A DNA stretch of 64,000 bases, taken from NCBI GenBank assembly GCA_941918925.1, contig OW799234.1, positions 112,071,128-112,135,127 on the forward strand. Direction: 5' to 3'. The notes under the pieces are model-generated. The model was given only the letters and a program-made list of their open reading frames with translations, did no database searches and was not told where the DNA came from. The first letter of the stretch is position 1. Every line of letters begins with the position of its first letter. Both the position numbers and the translations under genes were made by a program. The stretch comes from Phyto melanocephala (lineage: Eukaryota; Arthropoda; Insecta; Diptera; Rhinophoridae). This document shows, in pieces, positions 22,401-34,500 of this stretch.

Positions 22401-25400
22401 ATCTTAAAATTTTAGAATTAAGGCTAATGCATCTTTGGGTGACCCAAATGCCCCACACTGTAAATATGACCTTTCTAAAATTTTCACTATGTCTGAGTTC
22501 TTACCACCCAAATGTCTAAAAGTAAAATCTCGCAAAAAATCGTTTGACTTGTGCTCAATAAGTATTCCGATAACTATGTTTGAAATTGTATCAAAATACT
22601 TTATATTCTGATTAGGTTCTTTATTTATATAAATTTTGCCTTTTATTTATCGATTTTAAAAAATGTTTTTGCGAAATTGATAAAATTTCTCTATATCAAA
22701 GGTTTGGTTATTTTACAAATGATTTTTACACTTACTTTGCCATTAATACATGATGATTTTATTTCCATTTCAGTTTCAAATATTTCCATTTCGGTTGCCA
22801 CATCTTTTGTTTCAAATTTACTGTTTATATCAAAACTGGGTATACTATCAATGTGAACACTATTAGCGTTATATATATGTATAAAAAATATAATTAATAA
22901 CATTTCATAATCGGATTAAATACTAATGCAGTGAAATAATAATAATAATAATAACTCACCTGTGCCTTATGTCACTATTAACAGATGTTCTACGACTGCC
23001 ACGAGAAGATGTTTCCAATTTCAAGACATCCAATGCATCTAACGATTCACTTGTACTGTCAGCAGTGTTACTATCACCTGCAAAACCTCCGACAACATCA
23101 TAAATCGGATCCGGATGTTCTTCAATTTGTTGCGATAATAATGTTGCCGACTTTGTCGACAGACTATCGTTTACACTACCGGTTGATGTGTTCGCTACCG
23201 ACGACGACGACAGCGAAGTTTCACAGTGATAATCATCGTTAGTGGCACGTAAATATGAAATCCGGCGCATATGTTTTGGTTCATCAAATGAAGACATTGG
23301 CCTAAAGCGTCTTATAACTGGCGTTGTTGCGCTTTTATTAAATTCCGTTAAGTCTGCCAATGTGGATGCTAGAAAGGGACACAAAATGAAAATGTTTAAA
23401 AAAGTTATGAATTTCAAAATTTTAAACATCGATAAATGTTAGGCAAAAGTACATATGTAGTTGCACTTAAATTGAAAGTTTTATTTTTCCTTTTGTTTTT
23501 TGATTTTACATTTAGTTACTAACCTCTAGTTGATGTTGTGCTACTTGTACCGCTTTCGGCTATATCGGTCAATGTTGGTTTTTCATTTACATCCGTCAAT
23601 TTACTTGTATACTCTGGAGGTGAAAAAAGACCAACAACGTTAACAGAGAAGGAAATAAACATATTAATTAAGTCATTTAAAAAGAAAATCTTGTTGTAAT
23701 ATAAAAATAAAAGATACGATTTTTTTTATTACATAAGTATTTGTATGTGTTTAATTCGTATTTCAACGATATCCGAAGAGTACTAACTATGGCCCGAGAA
23801 AACCAACTTTTGAAAAGAAAGTTTGTAAGTGTGTTTGGTAAAATAACGTATTTGGTAGATAGAAGAAAAACTGTTATAAATATATTCAGTACTCGACCCA
23901 TTTGACCGTAATCTAGTTCTAAATGGTTTTTTTTCAACTTAAAATATAACTTTATTCTAACAATTCACTTCTTTAATCCATTTTTTTATTTTGACTTTAA
24001 TTTCTTTCCTAAAGTAAATCCAATAAACTGTGAATACTAAATCTAGAACAGAAAAAATAGAACAAAAAAACGTCTTTGAAAGGGGAGCTTAAATTGTTAC
24101 ACCCTACTCTCTTTGTTTTGTATTTTATACCAAACACAAAGAACACTCTTTGCATAAACAATTTTATCTATAGTGTTGATTCAACATGCATCAGTTCGTT
24201 TTTTTATTAATTGGTTTTATTACACACATTGGTTAGCGCATGTGTTAGTAGCAGTTCTAATCGCTCCTAACTCCTAAAGTACTCAACTAATTTTCATAGA
24301 TAATTTAATAGATTTTGCACATCTACGGGAGTTGTATAGTGTGAATGTAAACTGCGTAACAAACAATCGTTTTGCTTTGATGAATCGATAAACAAGTGGA
24401 AGAAAGTGGAAAGTGTTTTATAACTAATCTTATTTTTTTTTTTTTTTTTTTTTGAGTTTTGTATATGTTTTGATTTTAATGCTTGTAACTTTAAAGTTCA
24501 TGAACTTAATACCTATTTTTCCACACTAGTTTTTCATTTGAAATTTATCTACATACATCAACTCGTAACACCTCTTGCTGTGTGTGCGTGCAAAACGATT
24601 CAGAATTGGCAAAAAACTTATCTTTACTCATTAACATATTTGCGATATGAAGGCGATGGTAAAAGTATCTATTTTATATATCATCTTATTATAATCATCT
24701 ATATACAACCGGTCAACTACAGCCTTTAAGCATAGATAAGCATACCTTGTACATAGTACCAAAACCTTTAAACCAAAGATTACCCACTACAGACTTAAAC
24801 AAAAATATCCTCTATCACATGTCCGTATGTATTTATGTATGATTAAACTTTAATGAATGTAAAAAATATATATCTGTTGTTGTTGTTTTTTTTTCAAACA
24901 TTTTACTTACTGCTGTTAGTCTGATCGATTGTTGCAGTGGCCAAACTAGCTTTATGAACTTCCATGCGACTTAAACGGTGTCCATCGACTGTAGACAACG
25001 AGGTTTGATTTGTTGTTGCTGTTGATATTGGTGTTATTGTGCTTGTTGCTGATGCTGTCGACGTAGCAGCAATTGAAATTGGTACTATTGTTGTCTTTGG
25101 CGCCGTTGTTTGTTGATAGAGTTGCGGATGTTGTAGATGATGTTGTTGCTGTTGTTGCACCTGCATTTGATGCAATGGATGATGTTGTAGTGAATCATAT
25201 AAAACACCCGGTCTTTTCATCATTATAACATTGCCCGGAGCCTTCGAAGATTCAATAGTGTTGGTATTGATAGATAAAGTTTTAAAAGGATCAAAACCTC
25301 GGGATAAATGAGAATTCAATTTGCTTTCAAATCTAAAATAAATTGAGTTGAAAAGAAAATTAGAAAAGGATTTTAACAAAATTTCTTTAAACAAATAGGA

Positions 25401-27579
25401 GAAGATTTGACTGGTAAAAGCTGAATATTTTTGTTAATGCTGATAGATGGGAATGCAGATACATAGATAAAATAGTTTTCTTTAAGTTAGGCATTGTCTT
25501 AAGAATATGAAAGTACAGTATTTTGATTAAATTTGAATATTTTAAATAAAAAAAGGGTAAATTAGCGTTTCTTGGAGTCAATTCTTATTATGTGAAATTA
25601 TGAAAAAGTTTTTGTACAGAAGAAATCTGGTGGTACCATTTGATATGACACGCTAAAATTAGCAATTTTTTGCGGCTACTGCTAAAATTTTAGGACACTG
25701 TTTTGTATGTGTGATACAGTTTTATGACACTAAACTTACACTTTATTAGTGACACCAGTTTCCTGCAGAGTTTCTAAGAATTCATAATCCTTATGAAGAT
25801 ATTTATCCCGCAACGTTGGAACTAGAGAACTGCCATTGGTTGTAGTTGAACCTGAGGCACTTCGTTGCTGTTGTAAATGACCACGAGCCATAACTGACGC
25901 TGTTGTACCAGAGGTTCCATATGATGTTCCACTGCCACCAATACTACCTGACCCAACTCCAGTTGTACTAGAGCCTAAATTCGGTGCGTAATGCATATCA
26001 CAGCTTGCTGTTAATAATTCTCTCGTACTAGATGATGATGATGTAGCCGACAAGGGTTGCTTAACTAATGTGCGTATTTGTCCACGAGCGATGGCTTCAT
26101 TATTGCGAATAATAGCACCACCCAAACCTGATGATCCCACCGATGTCGATGAGGTTGATATCATTGACAACTGTGGACTGCCTGAAGGCGGTGTATTGGG
26201 AAAGAAGTGTTGTTGTTGTTGTTGAGACGGCTGGTAATGGTGTTGCTGTTGTTGCGTATTATTGTGCTGTTGATGAACATTGGGCAATGGTGATTTAAGG
26301 AATTCTTCTTTTTGCTTAATGGATTCACGTAAGCGTATCATTAAGTCGCTGGTGTCAACAGCGGCATTTGAAGCATAAAAAGCGGCAGCGTTTTGTTGCT
26401 GTTGCAATTGTTGTTGGCGGGTTAATACTGTTAGATTTGCTGGTGGAGAACTGTAATTAAATAAATTAGGAAAACACGAGATATTAAAAAATATATGCAG
26501 GGCTCTATGATTTGCTTATTTGTTTGTTTGTTTGATAAATAATATATATATTTTTTTGTTACTAAAAATTAGCAAAACAGAAAAGAGCTGTGGTGTTAGC
26601 TCTGGATTATTTTTGTAGAATTTTTAAATAAAATACTCGCAGTGTTATCGCAACGTTTTAGTGTTAATACTTTCAAATAACAAAATGTGTGCAAGAAAAA
26701 CATTTGAAAATCTATTTACTTTAGCTCGATGTGGCCACCTTTTTCCCTCACTATGGCATTCGAAAGAGCAAAGAATGTTTGCACGAACGTAGCGAAATTC
26801 CAATTATAGTGTTCTCAACCGCCTAACCCTGTTTACTGATTATGTGGAATATACAGACCTAATCTTCAGAGGGCTTATTATAAAGCGAGTATAACGAAAG
26901 TAGCTCGACACAGCATGCAAAAACGTTCGTTTAACATTTAAAGTTAAAGAGAAATTTATGACATATGTATACAAACTGGATGACCCATTAAAGGCTTTGG
27001 AAACCAAAATATTTACATAACTATACTAATAGCGCTTCAGGGAGTATTTATAACTCGCCACAGCTAACAGCTAACTATTTCACTAAACTCAAAATAATTA
27101 TTGGTAATAGAGTGTACAGGATATTTTCGAAACATTTTATGAAATACTTTTCAAAGTATTCTTTAAGTGCAATAGCTTATACCAAGTAGGTATAAATATT
27201 TAATAATAAAAACATTATTAATGTACATATGAAGTTAAAAACCTTTTATTATACAGACATAAATATTTATAGTTGCATATTAAAACCATTTAATATCATT
27301 AAATAGCAAAATAAAACCACACATACTTATGAATAAATATCTACATACTTACAAATGTATGTAGTATCTTTATAAATCTTGTCTATGATTCACACACAAC
27401 ACACCAATTTAATTGAAAAAGTAGAAGAAGAAAAAAACGATAATAAATAATAATAATAAATAATAACTAAATAAAATGTAAAATTTTATTATAAAATAAA
27501 CCAAAATTTATTCCCACCTTCGACATGGTAAATGGCACATATGACAAAAACAATTTAAAACCGCATCGAATGGACTCAT
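16481..27579 (-). CDS. RhoGAP19D: RhoGAP19D/ARHGAP21-23-type Rho GTPase-activating protein
   Basis: Eleven exons join without phase conflict: 26450-25740, 25332-24911, 23613-23524, 23368-22960, 22859-22736, 20311-20213, 20116-19814, 19744-19355, 19291-18749, 18602-17753 and 17691-16481 (stop TAA at 16483-16481). An extra first exon at 27579-27518 also fits. The exons without it give about 1716 residues: a Gln/Ser-rich N-terminal half, a PH domain (about 586-718), a RhoGAP domain (about 850-1030) with the arginine finger in GIYRIPG, then a long Ser/Asn-rich tail containing SIKRRHTVGG, resembling a C-terminal motif of vertebrate ARHGAP21. Drosophila RhoGAP19D acts on Cdc42 at lateral membranes of epithelia (established knowledge). 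Its PDZ domain is not found here and may be encoded beyond the window. Donors are mostly GTAAGT-like; the one after YDDN (GTAGGC) is weak. Confidence 0.9.
18749..19291 (-). other. RhoGAP catalytic domain exon
   Basis: One phase-0 exon of 181 codons holds nearly the whole domain. It begins SKHNEYVPTLVEVCTNIVE. GLGVVGIYRIPGNKAA carries the arginine finger. VRWEDVNVVSSLLKLFIRSL is the box that contacts the GTPase. PKNLAIIFGPSIIR and the final CRIVELLLSH complete the fold. No catalytic residue is missing, so the protein should be active. Boundaries are TACACAG|TCC upstream and CAT|GTAAGT downstream. Confidence 0.92.
19814..20311 (-). other. PH domain split over two exons
   Basis: Exon 20311-20213 encodes RLSEYRSWRQVKIEIKGDTL, the first strands of a PH fold, ending SKSDSS. 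Exon 20116-19814 continues VIVLDIRNYKIFDES and KKYVFRM. After a Ser/Thr-rich loop it gives EIFFKTKSSTEMKRIFGLVQ, the last strand and the C-terminal helix. The loop (about 35 residues) is longer than usual. The intron of 96 nt is GT..AG, phase 0. PH domains of this family bind phosphoinositides or small GTPases; which applies here is not visible. Confidence 0.75.
20474..20695 (+). mobile_element. tRNA-derived SINE with 10-bp target duplication
   Basis: The 5' part looks like a tRNA gene with RNA polymerase III boxes: an A-box-like TGGACTAGTCAGTAG (about 20489) and a B-box GGTTCGATTAC (about 20532). The tRNA-unrelated body follows and ends in a short TTAACCTAACC tail. TAAGTCTACA is duplicated on both sides (20464-20473 and 20696-20705), as expected for LINE-driven insertion. 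The element lies in an intron of the RhoGAP gene, opposite to its transcription. Confidence 0.8.
21029..21910 (-). mobile_element. TTCGGC-hairpin repeat family, copy with internal CGCCAT units
   Basis: It starts AACAAGTAAGAGTGCTATAT with the hairpin region TTTGGCCGTTCCGAA and ends in AAGGGTATACAA, the usual far end. The interior carries three related units beginning CGCCAT..TTGGATTTTAAATTTTT-like at about 21126, 21243 and 21362, roughly 120-135 bp apart, which other copies here lack. The closing part (GACGGACATGGCTCAATCGA, AAGCTTTCAGAAAACATATA) matches the family. It sits in a RhoGAP intron. Confidence 0.7.
21921..22024. mobile_element. Diverged relative of the 130-bp palindromic MITE
   Basis: GGGAGCAAATTACGGCATTC at the left and CGAATGCCATCATTTTCCCC at the right correspond to the ends of the MITEs at 10033 and 52584. 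The middle (ACCGAAATTTTATTCGAACG) is shorter and diverged. It abuts the hairpin-family copy that ends at 21910. Confidence 0.55.
23614..24910. other. RhoGAP intron without recognisable insert
   Basis: This is the intron between the exons ending at 24911 and starting at 23613 on the - strand. It holds a T run of about 23 bases (24429-24452) and otherwise plain AT-rich sequence. No MITE ends or extra exon were found. Confidence 0.5.
26451..27517 (-). other. Intron between the candidate first exon and the next RhoGAP exon
   Basis: The stretch begins on the - strand with GTGGGA after the exon ending at 27518, and finishes TTACAG before the exon starting at 26450. It contains no other exon that would keep the phase and no clear transposon ends. 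If the first exon is not used, this would simply be part of a longer upstream intron. Confidence 0.4.
27518..27579 (-). CDS. Candidate alternative first coding exon of the RhoGAP gene (Cys-rich)
   Basis: ATG at 27579-27577, preceded by AACG, opens MSPFDAVLNCFCHMCHLPCR. The exon then leaves two bases (AG) before a GT donor at 27517. The next exon (26450) needs exactly two bases, giving AG+T = Ser and continuing SPPANLTVLTRQQ. Four cysteines and two histidines lie in ten residues (CxCHxCHxxC). They could be palmitoylated or bind a metal; both are speculation. There is no other coding evidence, and a perfect phase match has a one-in-three chance by accident. The rich codon use and ATG context make it worth testing. 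Confidence 0.45.
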
Positions 27580-27584
27580 CGTTA

Positions 27585-27620
27585 ACACATACACACACAC
27601 ACACACTGTGTGTGTGTGTT
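27585..27620. repeat. Self-complementary AC/GT microsatellite
   Basis: An (AC)n run turns directly into (TG)n around 27607, forming a perfect hairpin-capable tract. It lies within 45 bases upstream of the candidate ATG on the - strand. Confidence 0.85.
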
Positions 27621-27964
27621 TTGTTTTCGTTACGCTTCTATAGCGTTTGTACGTTATTTGTTGTGGTTGTTTGTTAAATATTTATATTTGTTTGTCGTTT
27701 ACAGCCGTACTTTTTTTTAAATATCTTTTGATTATTGTTTTTAAGAGTGTAGCTAGTAAATATTTAATGTTAGTTTTTTGTTATTTATAATAATAATAAT
27801 AATGAAAAAAAACTAAACAAATACAAACATAATTTCACACAGATACGGAAATATAGTAGATACCTGTGTGTTGTAATATAAAACAAAACTTTTAAAATAT
27901 TTTAGCACGCGACCAAAACAAAAATCATACACTTGAAAAATAATAAAAATAAAATACAGTGGTG

Positions 27965-28091
27965 GATATTCGTTAAAGGGCTTAATATGCAAAGCTGCTA
28001 ACTCCCTTTCAGTAAATTTTACGGGAGAAACAAATCAAAATATAGGTATTTGTTTTATTTTATGTTATTCTTCGTGTATGACTACAATCTA

Positions 28092-28128
<37 letters not shown>

Positions 28129-28494
28129 AGAGTAAGTCAAGGTATATTAACTCCAGGTAGACGCACCGTATATTTTGTTTCTACAAAAAACTTTCCAAAT
28201 GTCAAAACAAACACTTAAGCAGCTGATAATACATGTAGCAAAATGTTAGTAAATAAAAAATATTTATGATACAAACATGTCTAAATAGTATTAAACAAGG
28301 TATGTAAAAGAACAAAAATAGGTAAACAAATTTTGATATTTAGGAAAAGAAATGCATAATCATAACAACGATCAGCTGTGGACTTAAGTCTACCTGGAGT
28401 TAATATACCTTGGAGGTGTATAGTTCTCGGCATCAAAATCTCAATTTACTTAAAAAGTGGACTTAGCAGGTTTGCATATTAAGTGGACGATATC
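27965..28494. mobile_element. Older inverted-repeat element carrying a nested MITE
   Basis: The outer arms are inverse copies: GATATTCGTTAAAGGGCTTA with ATATGCAAAGCTGCTAA (27965-27999), against a right arm (about 28462-28494) whose inverse reads GATATCGTCCACTTAATATG. A few mismatches and a 3-4 base indel separate them. The MITE at 28138-28412 and an A run of about 34 bases (28093-28126) lie between, so the outer element is probably the older. Family unknown. Confidence 0.55.
28138..28412. mobile_element. MITE with perfect 25-bp terminal inverted repeats
   Basis: The first 25 bases (CAAGGTATATTAACTCCAGG, then TAGAC) are repeated without mismatch in inverse at 28388-28412. The 275-bp element has no frame of note. 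I cannot find a target duplication outside it, so the superfamily stays open. Perfect ends suggest recent activity. Confidence 0.8.
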
Positions 28495-28977
28495 TTAAAT
28501 TTTTAGTTCAATAAATTTCTTAATTTTTTATTTAATAATTTGAAAATTTAAATAAATTTTTTTGATTCAACTAAATATGAAATTATTTGTAAGACGTTAA
28601 GGTTTTTAAGACAAAATCTTTGCCAAAAACGCAAAAAATCACTAACTTTTAAACAATTCAAAATCTTTATAAATCTGTGTGTTTTCTCAAAATATATCGG
28701 CACAAAAAAATTCCAACTTCCTTAAACAAAAATAGTGTTTTTAATTAAATGCAATAAAATTCAAAATATTTTTTTTCTTTAACTCTTACTGTAAATTGTT
28801 GAAAATGTTAGTTAGGGCTTTTTACGTTTTGGGTTAAAAAAAAAAAAAAAAAAAAGATCTCAAACAACTGAACTATTTCGATTATTTTAAAATGTCAGCC
28901 ATTTAATTTAGTCAATTTTAGGTGGTACAGCGCATTAATTTCTTTAGTAAACAAACACTTTTACTCCCGCTAAAATT

Positions 28978-29512
28978 TTATACCCTTCACCTGTGGTGCA
29001 CAAGGGTATATATAGCTTTGTCATTCCGTGTGAAATTTCTAAAATTATAGTATATATTTTCTGAAAGCTTATGAATAGGAGACTCGATTAAGCTGTCAGT
29101 ATGTCCGTCTGTCTTGAAATCAACCTTTTGAGGCCCCCCGACATCGCTTGGACCCGGGTGAGGTATTAAAATATCAGAAATATTCGGGAGTAGATCGATA
29201 TTGAAAATCAGAAACATCGGTACATAAACAACTGAGATATGAGCAGAAACCCACGACCACCTCGTTTTTTTTCACAACAACAACATTACAACAACAACAT
29301 ACATACATACAAACGTGTATACATACTGCCTAGAGTAGACGTGGCATCGAATCCCAGCTGAGCCAAAAAAAAAAATTTTATATATTTTTTTACGTACGTA
29401 TACGTATTTCATATGAGATGAATGGTGATACAAACTACTGTTATTGCATGACTACACGTTGTGAAGGGTATATAAGATTCGGCACGGCCGAACATAGCAC
29501 TCTTACTTGTTT
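28978..29512 (+). mobile_element. TTCGGC-hairpin repeat family, 535-bp copy
   Basis: It begins TATACCCTTCACCTGTGGTG and ends with GTGAAGGGTATATAAGATTC, the hairpin TTCGGCACGGCCGAA and CATAGCACTCTTACTTG. ACCCTTCAC and GTGAAGGGTATA near the two ends are inverse copies. The interior contains the shared GTCATTCCGTGTGAAATTTC and GAGATATGAGCAGAAACCCA blocks. Confidence 0.8.
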
Positions 29513-30089
29513 TTTTTTAAAATATGCAAAAATAACTAAAATAAATTGACACTACATATTAATACTTGATATTGGCTTTAACATTTCTAAGATAAGCCTT
29601 ATTGGCTTAAGCTATCTTTATTAAATGTTTTTTTTTTTATTGGAAACACTATTTTTCAGTGATAGAAAATTTGTCAGTTTTCGGTTGTTTTGGGATGGCA
29701 GTTAATTTTTAAATATTTTCATAATTCTCGCCAGAGCAATTGTTGCAAATTGTATAAATTTATTTTGATAATCATCGTTCAATTCGGCAAAGTCATTGCG
29801 TTTGGAATTATTATAATCCTCAAGCCACTGGCGGAATGCCATATTTTTAGAAAAACTCACTGTACCGTGCACTTTATAGACAGGATGGTGCCACATGTCA
29901 GCGTGTTGTACAATCAATTTACTTAAGTTACCGAATAATTTCAAGAAATGAACTTGTTAACTGGTCTGTCTACTGTTTTAAATACAGTAGAAAATCGATT
30001 CTTGAACATCTTCATTCTAGTGACACAAAGACTTTTCTCTTCACGTTATCAGACGTAAATTTATTCAAATATTGTACAGATTTATTAAA
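29513..30089. other. Spacer with an unassigned frame
   Basis: A - strand frame (29944-29702, 80 codons) contains FSKNMAFRQWLEDYNNSKRN and looks somewhat protein-like. I recognise no family, there is no splice context, and it lies next to a dead transposase. It may be a transposon fragment or chance. Confidence 0.3.
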
Positions 30090-31002
30090 CATTAAAGTAC
30101 AAATTTTCCACTTTTTCCGAAAATCCTCCCATTTAAGAATTTATAGTTTTCATTACCTCTTTGGATGAATCTTCGCTAAAAATCGGACATGTCTTGGGAT
30201 ACTTTTCCTGTATTCTTTACTGTTTTTTGCAGGAGCTCACTACCTTTCCACAGGCCGAAGTTCTGAACAGTTTGTTGGATTTGCTTCTCGTGGTACAAAA
30301 TTGGCATTATTGTTTGAATACCACTCAAGGGTCTTTTTTCCATAGTGGCATGATGCCAAATCGGTCCAGATATATGACGGCACTTTGGGATACTTTAAGA
30401 AAGGTAAATTCTTTCTTGTAGACACTCCGTAATATACATTGTGCCTGATGTCAGAAGTGATTGTCTTCTTTTGCCACAACTGCACATGGATTGCCACACA
30501 ATAAATTTCTTGTAGAATTTTGTTTGTTTCTTTTGTCCGGTTTTGTTCACAAACATTATTTCGTCCATCAGCATACATACAAATTTTAACCCGGAAATTG
30601 TGAGTACTCTGCCAGTATATAAATTTCATCATGCATTACACAACATGTGTATTTTATTATAAAATTTGACCTACATTTTTTGGCTCGTTCTTTTGCTTAA
30701 GTTTTTAACCGCATTGCGATCTAAAACTTTGTGTACTTTATACGAATTTAATAACCCAGCATTAGCTTTAGCTCTGCGCACAAAAGAATCAGAACATTTA
30801 ACTTAAGCAGCTGCTTTTATGATAAAAGTGTTCGGTGCTCTTTGAATTGTTCCACTTCGTTTGCGTTACCAATATCGTAAGACCTTTTTTGTTCCCGATC
30901 TAGATTTCTTTCTATGGTCAAGTCCTTCTTATACTGTTTAATGGCTTTTGAAACAGTATGAAGATGAACTTTTAGATCTTTTGTTATTTTTTCAAAGTCC
31001 AT
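30090..31002 (-). pseudogene. Tc1/mariner-superfamily transposase, decayed
   Basis: Reading backwards from 31002, MDFEKITKDLKVHLHTVSKA is a helix-turn-helix of the DNA-binding domain. A middle piece reads HDEIYILAEYSQFPG, matching the first catalytic Asp block. Near 30300 comes LPFLKYPKVPSYIWTDLASC, then HYGKKTLEWYSNNNANFVP and NPTNCSELRPVER, the second catalytic Asp and the ELRPxE block. A tail MGGFSEKVENL follows near 30110. These parts lie in different frames with stops between, so the gene is dead. It belongs to the IS630-Tc1-mariner superfamily; the exact clade is uncertain. No terminal repeats were identified. Confidence 0.75.
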
Positions 31003-31291
31003 ATTGAGTTTCTTTGAAAAGTTTTCATTTTTCAGACATTTATTTTTCGGCGTCTAAATGATTTAAAAATTAAAACAAAAAAAAATAATTTGATCAACCA
31101 AGGATAAGTTCTAGCTGGTATAGTGTATACAAGTTTTTTTTTTTGACTCATTCTTAACTTGTAACATTCGGAAATTTTTACCTCGGTTGGTTGGTTGATT
31201 ACCGTGGTAGTTCACTGCACGCAAACAGACAAGTAGAGTCTGTATGACTCCGTTTTGACAGGATCACATCACTCGTCAGCTCCAATGTATC

Positions 31292-31570
31292 TCAGAATAA
31301 ATCCAAGAGTAGTAGATAATTCAGTCTAACTTCAGATATCGCAGAGAGGCCATCCAGTACATGTTTGCCCAGAAATCTGTGTCTCTTAGCCGCCAGTGCA
31401 GGACATTCGTAAAGAAGGTGGAAACCCGATTCCTCCTTCTCTCTATCCCGACAGCTGCGACAATGGTCGTTCGATAGAAGTCTGAGTCGACTTGCATGTT
31501 TGCCTAACATTCAGAGACAATACCGCCAGCAATCTCGATATGTCCCTCCGACTTCGACAAGTAAGTTTTA
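31292..31570 (-). pseudogene. C-terminal fragment of a non-LTR retrotransposon (I/R1/Loa-like)
   Basis: The - strand gives LGKHASRLRLLSNDHCRSCR, then EEESGFHLLYECPALAAKRH-type sequence: the Cys-rich CxxC...HxxxxC finger and LLCECPAL-like core that close the second reading frame of many dipteran LINEs. An upstream piece (SRRDISRLLAVLSLN, about 31510-31560) lies in a second frame, so a frameshift separates them. Only the 3' end of the element is present. Confidence 0.7.
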
Positions 31571-34500
31571 CCTCAATACTGCAACATTTTTTATTTTCCG
31601 TGTGCTGCTCAGTGTGGGTTTTTTTGTTTGTTTGTTGCATGCAGTTTTCAATTTTTGAATAATATTTGGGGAAGTCCAGCCGTATTATGAAACAGCAAAT
31701 AAATTGAATTATGCCGATTTAGAGATTAATTGTGCTTGATTTGGTTTAAAAACTCCAAAGAAGAATTTTACATTGCTTACAATAAATGAAATATGTATGT
31801 ATGTCAATTATCGTTAAGTGAAGTACATGTAACCCCTTACATCACTGGAAACTATATCAGCAAAACAAAACAATGTTTGTTTATAGGTTGTTATAACACT
31901 TCAGAGGCTTAGAGGCAGCGCAGTAGCAGAGTACGTAAAACTGCACAAAAACAAAAGCAAATCGAAATGTTCTTTAATATTGCATACGAATTGTAAATAT
32001 CTAAGTTTTACAAGTTAATTGAACGAAATTATTAAACAAAAGAAATGATGTGATGAAAAGAGCTAGAGAAACACTTTTTTATTGTGTCAAAAATTTTATT
32101 TCGATTGTTAAAATATTACACCATACGGGATTTTTAGTGCAAACAAGAATCAAGACTTTACCGAATGCCAAATAATCTTATTATTAAAGACTTTAGCAAT
32201 TATAGTCCGTTACTACTCCGCTTGATGGTTCAGAGGATTTATGAATCGCAAAATGAAATTGAAATCGTAACACATTACACATAATTTAAAGGGTTTAACT
32301 TTTGCATTTCGCCAGATATGCCAATTAATGTATTTTCACCGCTTATCAAATTCAATCACATTTCGTTTTTTTCAATTGTTCAAACTGACTTGTATCAGTT
32401 TTAAAAATTATATACGACATATAATGAGTTAACGTGGTATAGGGAATATCATCCCCTCCTAGTTTAATCATATCGGCTACTGGCTGGAATAAGACAAACG
32501 ATATAACAGTAAAACAAGATGATTTTGAATGTAATAATTTTCCATATATCACGTGAAACTGAATTTATATTGAAGGTGTCACGCCCACTATAACCTTTTA
32601 GCTTTTTATTAAACTTGTTTGAATTGTTAATATTTAACTTAATTAAACTTTAGACAGCTTATTTGCACCAAGCAACGACTTTTGTGATTGCATAGGCAAC
32701 TCTGGATACTCTTATTTATTATACTCTACCCTGTAATAGTATTCGTTTCTACATTTCGTGGATAATATTGTAATATTGAAGTAAATAAACTACGTTTTTA
32801 TTATTAGAATTTCATCTACATTATCATTTTAAAACATAATAACACTGTTAATGGCCAGAAATAAAGATTTATTTTTTTTTTTTTAAATATGACAAATGAA
32901 AAAACAATCTAAAAAAAGTTATTTTAAAAAGTCGCAAATAAATAAATAAATAATTTGATTGAGCACCTTATTAGTAAATCTTGTATTTAAAATTCAAAAC
33001 ATATTTTGAAAAATATTTTAATTAATTAGATACAGACAGAACCTTAATATTTGTCATCGTTGTCTCTAATATTTTAAAATTTTATAAATTTTTTTTGTTA
33101 TCTATTATGATTTCTTCTAGGCGTATGATTTCTGTAATAGCTAGTTTTTTGTAATATATTTGAATGAAATAAGTTTTCAGTTTTAAAATTTATTTTTTCT
33201 TTTCACTTTCACTATTTAATATTTTAGTAAATTTATAAAGTTTAAGGTATGATTAAAATATTCGTTAGTACATATTGATTTCAAATATCGTTTAAGCAAA
33301 TATCCATAACTGTTTCAAGTTTATAGAAGAAAGGAAAAAAAAAAATATTAAACTGGGAGTGGTTTCTATACTGGATATTTATTTATATTTAAAATTTTTT
33401 TTTTAATTGATTGAGAAAAACGAATGTGTAAATTTGCTTAAAACTTTTCTACCGGCAACAAATCACAACACATCTTTTTTTTTTTGCAACAATGTTACAC
33501 TTAGTTTTTGTTTTTTTTTTTTAATTCAACACACACACAATGATTAGAAAGCTACATTTTAGCGAGACGTGGTCCTGGTGTTGTATTATTGTATTGCAAC
33601 TGTTAGACAAAGCTGTTTTTTTTTTGCAAAAAAAATAATAAACAAACAAATTATTAACTAAATCAAACTTATTTGTCGTTCAAAACTGAACGGCTTTAAA
33701 CGAACAAACAGAAAAAATTTTTTTTTCTTAAATAATAAACGTTATTAAACGTAATGTTAAAAAAATAAAACGGCGGCGACAACATTTGTCCGCCCGGCTG
33801 ACGGACAACAACTGTTAGCTAGCAAAAAATGAAATGTTGTCAATGCGCGTAAATTTTCTTTCAATTCTATACAAATAAAAAAAAAACAAAAACAATGCGA
33901 GTTACTTTCAGCCAACGTTTTGGCATTGTGTCACCCACCAAACTGCCAAAACCCAAGAAAGAAAAAAACGAACAAACAATTTGTAGTTAAAGCTTTACTT
34001 AATGTTTGAGTTGTCTTAATTAACCCATTGCGAAACAAAAGAAAATTGCATAGGTAGCAATGATTTAAGAAAAATCTTTCAAGGATGTTTGAAAAGTGCA
34101 CAGCTTTGTACAAATATCTGATAAAGATTTTTGAAAAAAAATGTGCAACCATTGTTATTATTAATTTTTAAATGTATCAAGTTAAATTTAAAAAAAACAT
34201 CACACATATTAAGCAAGCATTGTGGCAGGATTTGTGAAAATGTGTGTTAAGGGGACTAGATGGTCAAAATACTCATCAAACCTTTAAGTAGTATTTGTAA
34301 AAATTTGTTTGTGTGTGTTAAAATATGTGTATATAATTGTAAATATATTTTATGAACAGGAAAAAAACTAAAGAGAAAGATGCTGCCAGGGACTGAGGCC
34401 AGTGAAATGCTAATGGAGTAAGATAAATTGAGTATGTGTGAACACTTATTTTGATTGCTTAATCAACATTAAATTGAAACAATTAAAATATCTGTCTGAA

